A stretch of DNA of 64,000 bases. It comes from Lysobacter sp. 5GHs7-4 (GTDB lineage: Bacteria; Pseudomonadota; Gammaproteobacteria; Xanthomonadales; Xanthomonadaceae). Location: NCBI RefSeq assembly GCF_021284765.1, contig NZ_CP089924.1, forward strand, positions 2,374,001 through 2,438,000, in the 5' to 3' direction. Below, piece by piece: positions 26,480 through 35,508 of this stretch (the stretch's first letter is position 1; each line of letters opens with the position of its first letter). The notes beneath the pieces are model-generated. The model made no database searches and was not told the DNA's origin. It saw nothing but the letters and a program-made list of their open reading frames with translations. A program made the translations under genes and the position numbers.

Positions 26480-26720
26480 CGCCGCCGAACTGCGGCGCCT
26501 GCGCTGGCGCAGCCGGCGCGGCATGCGCGAGCTGGATCAGCTGTTCGGCCGCTACCTCGACCGCGCCTGGGCGCAGGATTCCGAAGCCCAGCGCGGGGTT
26601 TTCCTACATCTGCTGGATTGCGAGGACGATAAGCTCTGGCGCTGGTTCATGGGCTACGAAGCTTGTCCCGATGCCGACCTCGACGCGCTCATCCAACGCA
26701 TCCGCGCCATGCCGGCTTGA
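26466..26720 (+). CDS. sdhE: Succinate dehydrogenase flavinylation factor SdhE
   Basis: 84-residue five-helix protein that promotes covalent FAD attachment to SdhA (eukaryotic SDHAF2/Sdh5). The invariant RGMRELD motif is at residues 18-24, and the DLLxxxD-type helix appears as [19 protein letters not shown]. Part of an overlapping gene run: begins 14 bases inside the preceding gene and its end overlaps ygfX. Together with sdhAF4 upstream this locus encodes two different factors that act on SdhA. Confidence 0.95.
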   Translation: MNDADAAELRRLRWRSRRGMRELDQLFGRYLDRAWAQDSEAQRGVFLHLLDCEDDKLWRWFMGYEACPDADLDALIQRIRAMPA

Positions 26721-27117
26721 CTGGCGGCCCTCGCGCGCGCTCGCCGGCGCGCTGGCCCTGATCGGCCTGCTCGCCGCCGGGGCCGTGCTGGCCAGCGAGC
26801 TGCCGTCGCCGATGTCGTGGCTACTGGCTGTCGGCGCCGTGCTCTACGGCGCCTGGCTGGCACGCCGTGAGCTGCGTACCGCGCCGCAGCGGTGGGTGGT
26901 GGAAACCGGGGCGGTCAGCCTGGACGGAACGTCCCTGGACGCGCCCTCGCTGCAATGGCGCGGCCCGCTGGCGGTACTGCGCTATCGCGACGGCGCCGGC
27001 CGCCTGCGCCACCGGGTCTGGTGGCCGGGCAGCCTGGACGCCGCCGGCCGGCGTGAACTGAGGCTGGCTTGGGCGGTCCAAACGCCTACGCCCGACCCGC
27101 GTTCAATGGCACCATAG
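26671..27117 (+). CDS. ygfX: YgfX/CptA family membrane protein
   Basis: 148 residues, two closely spaced transmembrane helices (about 25-43 and 48-62), then a cytosolic domain with [11 protein letters not shown], the pattern of YgfX (DUF1434), which is nearly always encoded beside sdhE. The N-terminal [12 protein letters not shown] agrees with family starts. The only ATG that includes it is at 26671, 50 bases inside sdhE, so the exact start is uncertain. E. coli YgfX was once called the toxin CptA; a link to complex II or cell division is still unsettled. lolC begins 6 bp later. Confidence 0.8.
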   Translation: MPTSTRSSNASAPCRLDWRPSRALAGALALIGLLAAGAVLASELPSPMSWLLAVGAVLYGAWLARRELRTAPQRWVVETGAVSLDGTSLDAPSLQWRGPLAVLRYRDGAGRLRHRVWWPGSLDAAGRRELRLAWAVQTPTPDPRSMAP

Positions 27118-27123
27118 CCGGAT

Positions 27124-28360
27124 ATGTTCAAACCCATTCCTGTCGCCATCGGCCTGCGCTACCTGCGCGCCAAGCGCCGCAACGGCTTCATCTCCTTCAT
27201 TTCGCTGGCCTCGATCGCGGGCATCGCCCTGGGCGTGACCGCGCTGATCACCACCTTGGCGGTGATGAGCGGCTTCCAGCGCGAAATCCGCGACCGCATG
27301 CTGCAGATGGCCGCCCACGCCACCGTCAGCGCCTACGGCGAGCCGCTGGTCGACTGGCAGCGCGCGGTCGACGCCGCCGTGGCCGACAAGCGCGTGGCCG
27401 GCGCGGCGCCCTACATCGAGAAGGAAACCCTGCTGTCGGGCTCGCGCAACCAGCCGGCGATGGTGCGCGGCGTGTTGCCGGCCGAGGAGGGCAAGGTCTC
27501 GGTGCTGGCCGACAAGATGGTCCAGGGCAAGCTCGATTCGCTGACCCCGGGCAGCTACAACATCGTGCTCGGCAAGGAGCTTGCGCTGTGGCTGGGCGTG
27601 GGCGTGGGCGACAGCGTGGTCATGATGACCTCCGACTTCCGCAGCACGCCGATGGGTGCGCTGCCGCAACTCAAGCGTTTCACGGTCAGCGGCATCTTCG
27701 AAGCCGGCTACAACGAGTTCGACAAGGGCCTGGCGGTGGTCAACCTGCGCGACATCCAGCGCGTGCTGCGCATGGGCGACGGCGTCACCGGCGTGCGCCT
27801 GAGACTGCACGACATGGACCTGGCCTGGGACGTCGCGCGCGATCTGGCGATCGGTTTGGGCGGCCCCTACAACGTCAGCGACTGGACCAGCGACAACGCC
27901 AACATGTTCCGGGCGTTGAAGATGGAAAAGACCATCATGGCGATCCTGCTGTCGCTGATCATCGCCATGGGCGCGTTCAACCTGGTGTCCTCGCAGGTGA
28001 TGCTGGTCACCGACAAGCAGGCCGATATCGCGATCCTGCGCACCCTGGGCCTGACCCCGCGCGGCGTGATGCAGGTGTTCGTGGTCCAGGGCACCCTGAT
28101 CGGCGTGATCGGCACCGTGCTGGGCGTGATCGGCGGCATCGTCCTCACTCTCAACCTCGAGCACATCCTCAAGGCGATCGAGAAGGTGCTGGGCGTGCAG
28201 TTGCTGCCCGAGGACGTCTACTACATCACCGGCCTGCCCACCGACCTGCAATCGGGCGACGTGGTCGCGATCGCCGCGGTGGCGCTGGCTATGGCCTTCG
28301 TCGCCACCATCTATCCCGCCTGGCGCGCCGCGCGCACGGCGCCGGCGGAGGCGCTGCGCT

Positions 28361-28368
<8 letters not shown>
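27124..28368 (+). CDS. lolC: Lipoprotein-releasing ABC transporter permease LolC/E
   Basis: 414 residues, inner membrane. Takes mature lipoproteins from the inner membrane and hands them to LolA. Topology is typical: helix about 25-48, large periplasmic domain about 50-265, then three helices about 270-400 ([21 protein letters not shown] and others). [15 protein letters not shown] near the N-terminus and the FtsX-like C-terminal core fit LolC/LolE. Only one permease gene is present here; its 3' end overlaps lolD by eight bases. Confidence 0.95.
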
Positions 28369-29080
<712 letters not shown>

Positions 29081-29171
29081 TCGCGGCGGGCGTTCACGAC
29101 CGCCACGGACCCACGGCCTAGCGTCGCCGCGCGCGGCATCGCAGGGCCGACAGGGATCCGGCGTCGTCGTC

Positions 29172-29588
29172 TTAGCCAGCAGTGTCCCGCCGGTATTCCA
29201 GAGCGTTCATCGCCGCGCCGGCGCCTATGAAGGCCAGCAGCCCCGCCGCCACCAGTTCCCAGGCGTCGCTGCCGTCGATTCCGTTCCTGACGAAAAAGAT
29301 CGCGCCCCCGGTGCAGAACAGCAGCAACATCAGATCGGACCAGGGCAGGGGTTTGCTGCCCTGGTTGGACGCGTCCCCGTAGACGCGATCCATGCGCCGC
29401 CCGATCGCGGCGCTGACCCGCAGCGTGCGCTCATCCCCTTCGCCGAACAGCTGCTTCGACTTTTCGAGTATCTCCAGATCGAGCTTGATCTTGTCGCGAC
29501 GCGACTTGGTGCGCAGTTGATGCAGCCAAGCGATCGCGCCGCCCAACAGCGCCAGCGCTGAGATGATTGCGTCTGTATTGATATCCAA
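29172..29588 (-). CDS. Hypothetical membrane protein with three helices
   Basis: 138 residues from the TTG at 29588, which has GGGGAGG four bases upstream; an in-frame ATG at 29618 without a good ribosome site is the alternative. One N-terminal helix (about 7-22), a charged cytosolic part (KSRRDKIKLDLEILEKSK, about 27-44) that may form a short coiled coil, and two C-terminal helices. No family recognised. First of a series of small minus-strand genes of unknown function with base composition less GC-rich than the neighbours. Confidence 0.65.
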   Translation of the reverse strand: MDINTDAIISALALLGGAIAWLHQLRTKSRRDKIKLDLEILEKSKQLFGEGDERTLRVSAAIGRRMDRVYGDASNQGSKPLPWSDLMLLLFCTGGAIFFVRNGIDGSDAWELVAAGLLAFIGAGAAMNALEYRRDTAG

Positions 29589-29675
29589 GCGGCCTCCCCA
29601 GGCGATGCGCGCGCGCATCGGTATCTTCGACGATTTCGGCGGGATCCTGCCGCTCTCGAAGCGCGTTGCGGAGCT

Positions 29676-30056
29676 TCAGCCGCCCGCCGCCGACAGAGCT
29701 TCGCGCACCACGCCCTGGAACTCGGCGATGCTCAGCTGGCGGGCGAGATCGCTCGTGCCTTTCGCATCCGCGGCCCGATAGATCGCATCGTCGTCTATGG
29801 CGATCTCCAGGTCTTCCTCGACCGCTATGATGATTTCGACGATATCCAAAGCGTCGCCCGGGCTCGCCTGCTCGGCATAGGACCGGTCCACCCGCAGTCG
29901 CGCCACGGGGATGCCCAGGATCATGGACGATTGTTTGAGCACCGAGGCGTCCGCGCGTTGCTGCGCGTTGGTCGCCGCACGAGGTGTCGCCTGCGCGTCC
30001 AGGACAAGAGCCGGAACGAACAGCAGGGCGACGCCGAGGTAGAAAGAAGCGCGCAT
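29676..30056 (-). CDS. Exported acyl-carrier-protein-like protein lacking the prosthetic-group serine
   Basis: 126 residues: signal peptide about 1-23 (ending DAQA) and then one ACP-like four-helix domain. Helix 1 SSMILGIPVARLRVDRSY, and the helix 2 region GDALDIVEIIIAVEEDLEI aligns closely with the ACP core GADSLDTVELVMALEEEF. The serine that takes 4'-phosphopantetheine is alanine here (DALD in place of DSLD), so it cannot be a normal carrier. Both the export signal and the missing serine argue for a binding or structural role outside the cytoplasm. A reading from pattern alignment only. Confidence 0.65.
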   Translation of the reverse strand: MRASFYLGVALLFVPALVLDAQATPRAATNAQQRADASVLKQSSMILGIPVARLRVDRSYAEQASPGDALDIVEIIIAVEEDLEIAIDDDAIYRAADAKGTSDLARQLSIAEFQGVVREALSAAGG

Positions 30057-30113
30057 CGTCGGTAATAGTCCTCGCGGCCCGCCCTCACGCGCGGGCCGTT
30101 CGCGTTTCCGGGG

Positions 30114-30317
30114 TCAGCCGGGGAGCTTGCCCTTGAGCGCGTTCCGCGCCGCATTGGCCTGGTTGGCGTCGGAGAACTTGGGCAGCAGGACGTGCCCGCC
30201 CAGCGTGACGATCTCAAACGTCGAGGCGACGGCGCCGGCGACGCCGGTCGGGTGTACGGGCCCCAGCGCGGCGATCTGGCGCGGGTCGATCAGGTAGCCA
30301 GCAACGTCAGTCCACAT
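30114..30317 (-). CDS. Small hypothetical protein, 67 residues
   Basis: No signal peptide or membrane segment. Predicted mixed beta structure (FEIVTLGGHVLL) followed by a helix (NQANAARNALKGKL). The start ATG at 30317 follows AGGAAGGA at 7 bp, which supports real translation. No family recognised. Lies 57 bp upstream of the ACP-like gene on the same strand. Confidence 0.6.
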   Translation of the reverse strand: MWTDVAGYLIDPRQIAALGPVHPTGVAGAVASTFEIVTLGGHVLLPKFSDANQANAARNALKGKLPG

Positions 30318-30392
30318 GGGGCGGTCCTTCCTGTTGGGTGGGTGGATGGTAGGGCGTTGGCCGCGGCCTTCAAGGCCCGGCCCATCTTGCGC

Positions 30393-30860
30393 TCATATCT
30401 CGTAGCGGTAGGCGCAGGACATCTTGATGTCGCGCACATAGTCGTCGTAGAGGTAGCTGTCGCCCGAGGCCGTGTGGCGCGACGGCCGCAGCGCGGTCAG
30501 TTTCGCGACGAAGCGGGCGTCGATGCCGTACGGCAGGTTCGTGGCCTTTACCGTGGCCGGTAGGGCGTAGAGCGTGGTCTCGAATCCACGCGACTTGATG
30601 CTTAGGGCGAACACGCCCTCGGTCAGGGATTCGACCAGCGTGGTTTCGGAGCTCGCATCGCTGAGCGTGTAGCGGTGCTCGCGGCTGGAAACGACCAGGG
30701 ACAGGGTTTCCTCGGTCGCGGGTATCGTGCCGTCGAGCTGCATGCTCGATCCCTTGGTCAGGGGCGTGCATTTGAGGCTGGCCGGGGCCGAGCCGGCGTA
30801 CGCGTAGCCTTGGAAAACGCAGGCTAGGGTCGAGCAGACCAACAGACAGCCAAAACGCAT
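30393..30860 (-). CDS. Exported hypothetical protein
   Basis: 155 residues with a clear signal peptide (1-23, LLVCSTLACVFQGYAYA). The mature part is beta-rich with two cysteines (LKCTPL near the start and MSCAYRYEI at the very end) that could be disulfide-bonded. GGAGATACACG precedes the ATG at 30860. An in-frame upstream extension is rich in Arg/Thr and unlikely. No family recognised; periplasmic or surface location is inferred. Confidence 0.7.
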   Translation of the reverse strand: MRFGCLLVCSTLACVFQGYAYAGSAPASLKCTPLTKGSSMQLDGTIPATEETLSLVVSSREHRYTLSDASSETTLVESLTEGVFALSIKSRGFETTLYALPATVKATNLPYGIDARFVAKLTALRPSRHTASGDSYLYDDYVRDIKMSCAYRYEI

Positions 30861-31054
30861 CGTGTATCTCCGACTTGGTTCGATGGAACGCGTATGGAAC
30901 CGTGGGCGGGTTCGGCTCCGAGCGAGACAAGGTGTTTCCGTCCGAATCGGCACTCACGGGATGAGCGCCGGCGACTCTCCACAAATTTCGTAAGGCGTAG
31001 GGTTAGGCTCTGTGCATGCTCGTCATGATCGGCACGCACCGAATTCGTCGCGCA

Positions 31055-31369
31055 TCACTCGCGATCCAGCGCCGTCAGCAGCTCATGCTGACGCAGCTGA
31101 AAGTACGCGAACAGTGCGAAGCCCGGCAACAACGCCGAAACCGCGCCGTACAGGATCGCGTTCTTGCCCATCGCCTTGGCGGATTTAGCCAGGTGCCAGG
31201 CGACCCAAAGGTTGAGCAGCGACATCGCGATCAGCACGGGCTCGACGGGAAATCCAAGTTGTCCGAGCGCGAATGCCGAGACGAGGCCCACGGCGAACTC
31301 GATGAAAAGCAGGCGCAGCGCGGCGGCCAGATTGGGCTCGACAGGACTGAAGAAGGCGGAATCGAACAT
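31055..31369 (-). CDS. Small membrane protein, unknown function
   Basis: 104 residues with three hydrophobic helices (about 14-36, 41-58, 70-92). CGGAGGCGCTA gives a strong ribosome site before the ATG at 31369. No family recognised. Last of the small unknown genes between lolD and comEC. Confidence 0.65.
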   Translation of the reverse strand: MFDSAFFSPVEPNLAAALRLLFIEFAVGLVSAFALGQLGFPVEPVLIAMSLLNLWVAWHLAKSAKAMGKNAILYGAVSALLPGFALFAYFQLRQHELLTALDRE

Positions 31370-31426
31370 TAGCGCCTCCGATTCGGGGCAGTGACCACAA
31401 GGCTGAATCTGGCGACGTCTCGTCGC

Positions 31427-31804
31427 CTATCCGCCGCGCAAAGCGCGCGCCGCCTCCTCCCAATGCTCCCCATCGAAGGTATGCACCGGCAGCGAAGCCA
31501 GGTCCACGCCGTCCAGGCAACGGATGTTGACCACCCACACGCTGGGGTCCAGACGCGGCCGCGAGAACGGCGAGATGCCGCAGTGCCGGCACGAGTAGTG
31601 CTTCGCGGTCATGGTGTTGAACTGGTACAGCTGCAGATCCGATTCGTCGCTGAGGATGCGCAGGTTGGCGTCGGCGGTACCGTGCCAGAGCGCGCCCTTG
31701 CGGCGGCAGATCGAGCAGTTGCATTCGATCGCGTACTTGAGCTCGCCTTCCAGCTCGAAGCTGACGCGGCCGCAATGGCAGGAACCACGGTAGGTCTGGG
31801 GCAT
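31427..31804 (-). CDS. GFA/CENP-V domain zinc protein
   Basis: 125 residues of the glutathione-dependent formaldehyde-activating (Gfa) fold. Zinc ligands: CHCG near residue 9-12, CNCSICRR near 28-35, and CRHCG near 71-75. Gfa proteins bind zinc; most bacterial homologues have no proven enzyme activity. The ATG at 31804 follows AGGAG at 9 bp; an open upstream extension is Arg-rich and unlikely. Divergent from comEC. Confidence 0.9.
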   Translation of the reverse strand: MPQTYRGSCHCGRVSFELEGELKYAIECNCSICRRKGALWHGTADANLRILSDESDLQLYQFNTMTAKHYSCRHCGISPFSRPRLDPSVWVVNIRCLDGVDLASLPVHTFDGEHWEEAARALRGG

Positions 31805-31974
31805 GGGCGCGCGCTCCTGGCTCGCTCGTTGGCATCGGTGCGCATCGATCATAAAGCGCGGCATCCGATTACCTGAAACTCGGAGTTTTCCTAGCCCGCG
31901 CCGGGGTGGCCGCCGATACAGCGGCACCGATCGCCTTCCTAAGCTGGACGCACTGGATCGTGCGCGGGGCAGGG

Positions 31975-34362
31975 ATGAGGAAGGCGGGTGCGAGCGATGA
32001 GGCGACGGTGGCCGCGCTGGGTCCGGCGGTCGCGGTGGGCCTGCTGGCCGGCGTGTCCTGCGGCCTCGCGGCGCCGTCCCTGCCGCCGCTGTGGGCGCTG
32101 CTGGCCGGGCTCGCGTTCGGCTTGCTCGGTTGGCTGCGCAGCCGCGGCCTGGGCCGCTGGCTGGGCGCCGTCGCTTTCGGCGCGGCCTGGGCGGGGTTGC
32201 ACGCGACCTACGCCTTGTCCCTGCAACTGCCGCCGCAGTGGGAGCGCAAACAGGCGACGGTCTCGGGCCGCATCGTCGAGCTGCCGGTGCACGAGGTGCG
32301 CCGCACGCGCTTCGCGTTCCGCGTCGATGGCGATGTCGGGCAGCCGGAGCCCCTGCGCGGCCGGCTGTTGCGCCTGTCCTGGTACGGCGAGGACCGCCAG
32401 CAACGATCGGTGCTGCGTGCCGGGCAGCGTTGGCAATGGCGGCTGCGCATGCGCGCGCCGCGCGGCCTGCGCAATCCCGGCGCGCCCGACGCGGAAAAGT
32501 ACGCCTTGATGCAAGGGCTGAGCGCCAACGGTTACCTGGTCGCCGTGGATCAGGCGCGACTGTTGGCGCCGCCGAGCGGGCTGGAAGCCTTGCGCGAGCG
32601 TCTGTCCGATCGTATCCAGGCCGCCGTCGCCGCTTCCTCGTCGCGTTACGTGCGCGCGCTCGCGCTGGGCGATACGCGCGCCCTGGATGAGCGCGACTGG
32701 GAGGTGCTGCGTGCGAACGGGCTGACCCATCTGATCGCCATCTCGGGTTTCCATGTCGGTCTGGTTGCGGGTTTCTTCGCGCTGGTCGCGCGCGGCGTCT
32801 GGCGCCTGTGGCCGGCGCTGGCGCGGCGTTGGCCGCGTCCGGTCGCGGCGGCCCTGGCGGCCACGCTCGGTGCGCTCGCGTACGCGGCGCTCGCAGGTTT
32901 CGCGCTGCCGACCGTGCGTACCTTGCTGATGATCGTGGTCGTTGCCGGCGTGCGCACCACGCGGCGTCCGTTCGCGGGCGCCGGCGCGCTGGCGCTGGCG
33001 GCGATCGCGGTCCTGCTGGTCGATCCGCTGGCCTTGCTGGGCGCCGGCTTCTGGTTGAGCTTCCTGGGCGTCGCCTGGTTGCTGTGGTGCCTGCCGCGCG
33101 CCGGGCCGCGGCCTTCGCTGCTGCGCGAGTTCCTGTCGGCTCAGGGCGTGGCTACGCTGGGCCTGCTGCCGGCCTGCGCGGTGCTGTTCGGCCAGGCCTC
33201 GCTGGCCGGCCCCTTCGCCAACTTGGTCGCGGTGCCGTGGTGGAGCCTGGTGGTGGTGCCGCTGGCGCTGATCGGCACCGGCCTGGACCTGGTCTGGACG
33301 GGGGCGGGCGAGGGCGCCTGGCGCCTGGCGGCGTCCTGCTTCGATCTGAGCTGGCCCTTGTTCGAGCGCCTCGCCGGCAGCGGCCTGGCCTTGTGGTGGC
33401 TGCCGGAAGCGGCCTGGTATGCCTTGCCCTTGGCCCTGCTGGGCGCGTTCTGGCTGCTGCTGCCGCACGGCGTGCCCGGCAAGCCGCTGGCATTGCTGCT
33501 GTGGCTGCCGTTGCTGTGGCCGGACCGGCACCTGCCCGGGCCTGGCGAGGCCGAGTTGACCGTGATCGACGTCGGTCAGGGCTTGTCGGTGCACGTGCGC
33601 ACCGCGCGCCATGATCTGCTGTACGACTTCGGCCCGGCTACCGCGGACGGCTACGACGCCGGCGAGCGCGCGGTCGTGCCCACGCTGCATGCGCTGGGCG
33701 TGCGTTCGCTGGACCGGCTGGTGGTCAGCCATGCCGACAACGACCATGCCGGCGGGCTGGAGGCGGTGGCACGGGTGTTCCCCAGCGGCGATCGGCGCGC
33801 GCCGGACGGCGCGGGCATCGCGCTGGCGCGGGCCTGCGTGGCGGGGCAGGCCTGGACCTGGGACGGCGTGCGCTTCCGCTTCCTGCATCCGTCGCCGCAT
33901 TTCCCCTACCTGCGCAACGAGTCCAGTTGCGTGTTGCGCATCGAAACCCGGCACGGCGCGGTGCTGCTGACCGGCGACATCGGCGAGGTGGTCGAGCGCG
34001 ATCTGGTCCGGCGCGATCGCGAGCGCGGCCGTCGCGACCTGCACGCCGACGTGGTGCTGGTGGCGCACCACGGCAGCCGCGGCTCTTCGGATCCGGCCTT
34101 CGTCGCCGCCACGGGCGCCCGCCACGCGTTGATTTCCAGCGGTTACGGCAATCGCTACGGCCATCCCAAGCCGCAGGTCGTGGCGCGTTGGCGCGCGGCC
34201 GGCGCGACGGTCTGGGACACCGCCCGCGGCGGCGCCCTGCGACTGCGCCTGGGCGCTGCAGGCTTAAGGCTGGAAACGCGACGTCAGGCACATCCGCGCC
34301 TGTGGGACGCGGCCCGACGGGTGGAGGCCGCGCCGGCTGGGCTATCCTATCGGCCAGATTGA
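31975..34362 (+). CDS. comEC: DNA uptake channel protein ComEC/Rec2
   Basis: 795 residues in three parts: N-terminal OB-like domain (about 65-190), the competence membrane domain with about eight helices (about 220-520, including LIAISGFHVGLVAGF), and a C-terminal metallo-beta-lactamase domain with SHADNDHAGG near 585 and VAHHGSRGSSDP. It carries single-stranded DNA over the inner membrane in natural transformation, and the C-domain may degrade the second strand. ATG 31975 is chosen over an upstream in-frame ATG at 31906, which adds an unlikely segment. Its position just before exbB-exbD-msbA is a xanthomonad arrangement. Confidence 0.94.
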   Translation: MRKAGASDEATVAALGPAVAVGLLAGVSCGLAAPSLPPLWALLAGLAFGLLGWLRSRGLGRWLGAVAFGAAWAGLHATYALSLQLPPQWERKQATVSGRIVELPVHEVRRTRFAFRVDGDVGQPEPLRGRLLRLSWYGEDRQQRSVLRAGQRWQWRLRMRAPRGLRNPGAPDAEKYALMQGLSANGYLVAVDQARLLAPPSGLEALRERLSDRIQAAVAASSSRYVRALALGDTRALDERDWEVLRANGLTHLIAISGFHVGLVAGFFALVARGVWRLWPALARRWPRPVAAALAATLGALAYAALAGFALPTVRTLLMIVVVAGVRTTRRPFAGAGALALAAIAVLLVDPLALLGAGFWLSFLGVAWLLWCLPRAGPRPSLLREFLSAQGVATLGLLPACAVLFGQASLAGPFANLVAVPWWSLVVVPLALIGTGLDLVWTGAGEGAWRLAASCFDLSWPLFERLAGSGLALWWLPEAAWYALPLALLGAFWLLLPHGVPGKPLALLLWLPLLWPDRHLPGPGEAELTVIDVGQGLSVHVRTARHDLLYDFGPATADGYDAGERAVVPTLHALGVRSLDRLVVSHADNDHAGGLEAVARVFPSGDRRAPDGAGIALARACVAGQAWTWDGVRFRFLHPSPHFPYLRNESSCVLRIETRHGAVLLTGDIGEVVERDLVRRDRERGRRDLHADVVLVAHHGSRGSSDPAFVAATGARHALISSGYGNRYGHPKPQVVARWRAAGATVWDTARGGALRLRLGAAGLRLETRRQAHPRLWDAARRVEAAPAGLSYRPD

Positions 34363-34390
34363 AGCGGCCGCATGGGCCGGAGGTTCGCGA

Positions 34391-35053
34391 GTGCTGGAAC
34401 TGATCAAGGCCGGCGGTTGGCCGATGATCCCGCTGTTGCTGCTGTCGGCCGTCGCGCTGGCGATCATCATCGAGCGGTTGTGGACGCTGCGGCGCAAGGC
34501 GGTGCTGCCGCCGGAGCTGGGCAAGGAAGTCCGCGCCTGGGCCGGTCGCGGCAAGCTCGACCCGGCCCACATCGAGTCCCTGCGCGCGACCTCGCCGCTG
34601 GGGGCCCTGCTGGCCGCGGCCCTGGACGTGCGTGGGCGCCCGCGCGACGAGATCCGCGAGCGCATCGAGGACGTGGGCCGCCACCTGGTCCACCGCATGG
34701 AGCGCTACCTCAACACCCTCGGCACGATCTCGGCCGCTGGTCCGCTGCTGGGCCTGTTCGGCACCGTGGTCGGCATGATCCAGATGTTCCTGGGCATCCT
34801 CGATCACGGCATCGGCGACGTGAACCAGCTTGCCGGCGGCATCGGCAAGGCCCTGGTCTGCACCGCGGCCGGCATGATCGTGGCGATTCCGGCGCTGATC
34901 GCGCACCGCTGGTTCCGCGGGCGCATCGCCGAGTACATCGTGGCGATGGAGCATGAGGCGATCCAGCTGCTCGACACCCTGGACACGCGCACCGCCGTGC
35001 GCCCGGCCGCCGCCGCGCAGCCGGCGCCGGTGCAGCCGCAGGCCGCGGGCTGA
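34391..35053 (+). CDS. exbB: MotA/TolQ/ExbB proton channel protein
   Basis: 220 residues, three transmembrane helices (about 8-28, 110-135, 150-175), with the family region LGTISAAGPLLGLFGTVVGM (about 113-132). Forms the proton channel with ExbD that energises TonB or a similar system. GTG start with GGAGG seven bases upstream. The C-terminus is Ala/Pro/Gln-rich. No tonB gene lies beside it; in related genomes this exbBD pair precedes msbA. Confidence 0.93.
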   Translation: MLELIKAGGWPMIPLLLLSAVALAIIIERLWTLRRKAVLPPELGKEVRAWAGRGKLDPAHIESLRATSPLGALLAAALDVRGRPRDEIRERIEDVGRHLVHRMERYLNTLGTISAAGPLLGLFGTVVGMIQMFLGILDHGIGDVNQLAGGIGKALVCTAAGMIVAIPALIAHRWFRGRIAEYIVAMEHEAIQLLDTLDTRTAVRPAAAAQPAPVQPQAAG

Positions 35054-35064
35054 GGCAGGACGGC

Positions 35065-35508
35065 ATGCGCATACGCGACCACCGCGCCGACGACGAACCG
35101 GAGATCAACCTGGTTCCGCTGATCGACGTGATCCTGGTGCTGATCATCTTCTTCGTGGTCACTGCCACCTTCGATGCGCGCTCGGTGCTCAAGCTGGAAC
35201 TGCCGCGCGCCAGCGGCGAGCCGGTCAGCGACGCGTCCAAGGCGCTGATCGTGCTGGTCAACGCCGACGGCCGTTACTTCGTCGACGATCGCGAAGTGCT
35301 GCGCGACGACCTGGAATCGCTGAAGACCACCATTGCCGAGGTCGCCGGCAGCGACCGCGACCGCCAGGTGATGCTGCGCGCCGACGCGCGCACGCCTTAT
35401 CAGGCGGTGGTGACGGTGTACGACGCGCTGGGCCAGCTCGGCTTCCGCCGCATCATGAGCGCGACCGCGCCGCCGGCCGGCGCCGCTCCCGCCGAGGGCA
35501 AGCGGTGA
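35065..35508 (+). CDS. exbD: Biopolymer transport protein ExbD/TolR
   Basis: 147 residues, one N-terminal transmembrane helix with the functional aspartate in INLVPLIDVILVLIIFF (Asp about 21), then a periplasmic domain. Partner of the preceding ExbB, 11 bp downstream. Its TGA overlaps the GTG of msbA, which ties the proton channel genes to lipid A export by translational coupling. Confidence 0.94.
   Translation: MRIRDHRADDEPEINLVPLIDVILVLIIFFVVTATFDARSVLKLELPRASGEPVSDASKALIVLVNADGRYFVDDREVLRDDLESLKTTIAEVAGSDRDRQVMLRADARTPYQAVVTVYDALGQLGFRRIMSATAPPAGAAPAEGKR

Noticed and set aside
26466..27117. sdhE-ygfX as a CptBA toxin-antitoxin pair
   Set aside because: The old toxin-antitoxin view has been overtaken by the flavinylation role of SdhE, and here the pair lies in an operon with sdh and lol genes.
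31939..34164. A 741-codon minus-strand frame opposite comEC
   Set aside because: Composition dominated by Gln, Arg and Ala without domains; a shadow of comEC codon bias.
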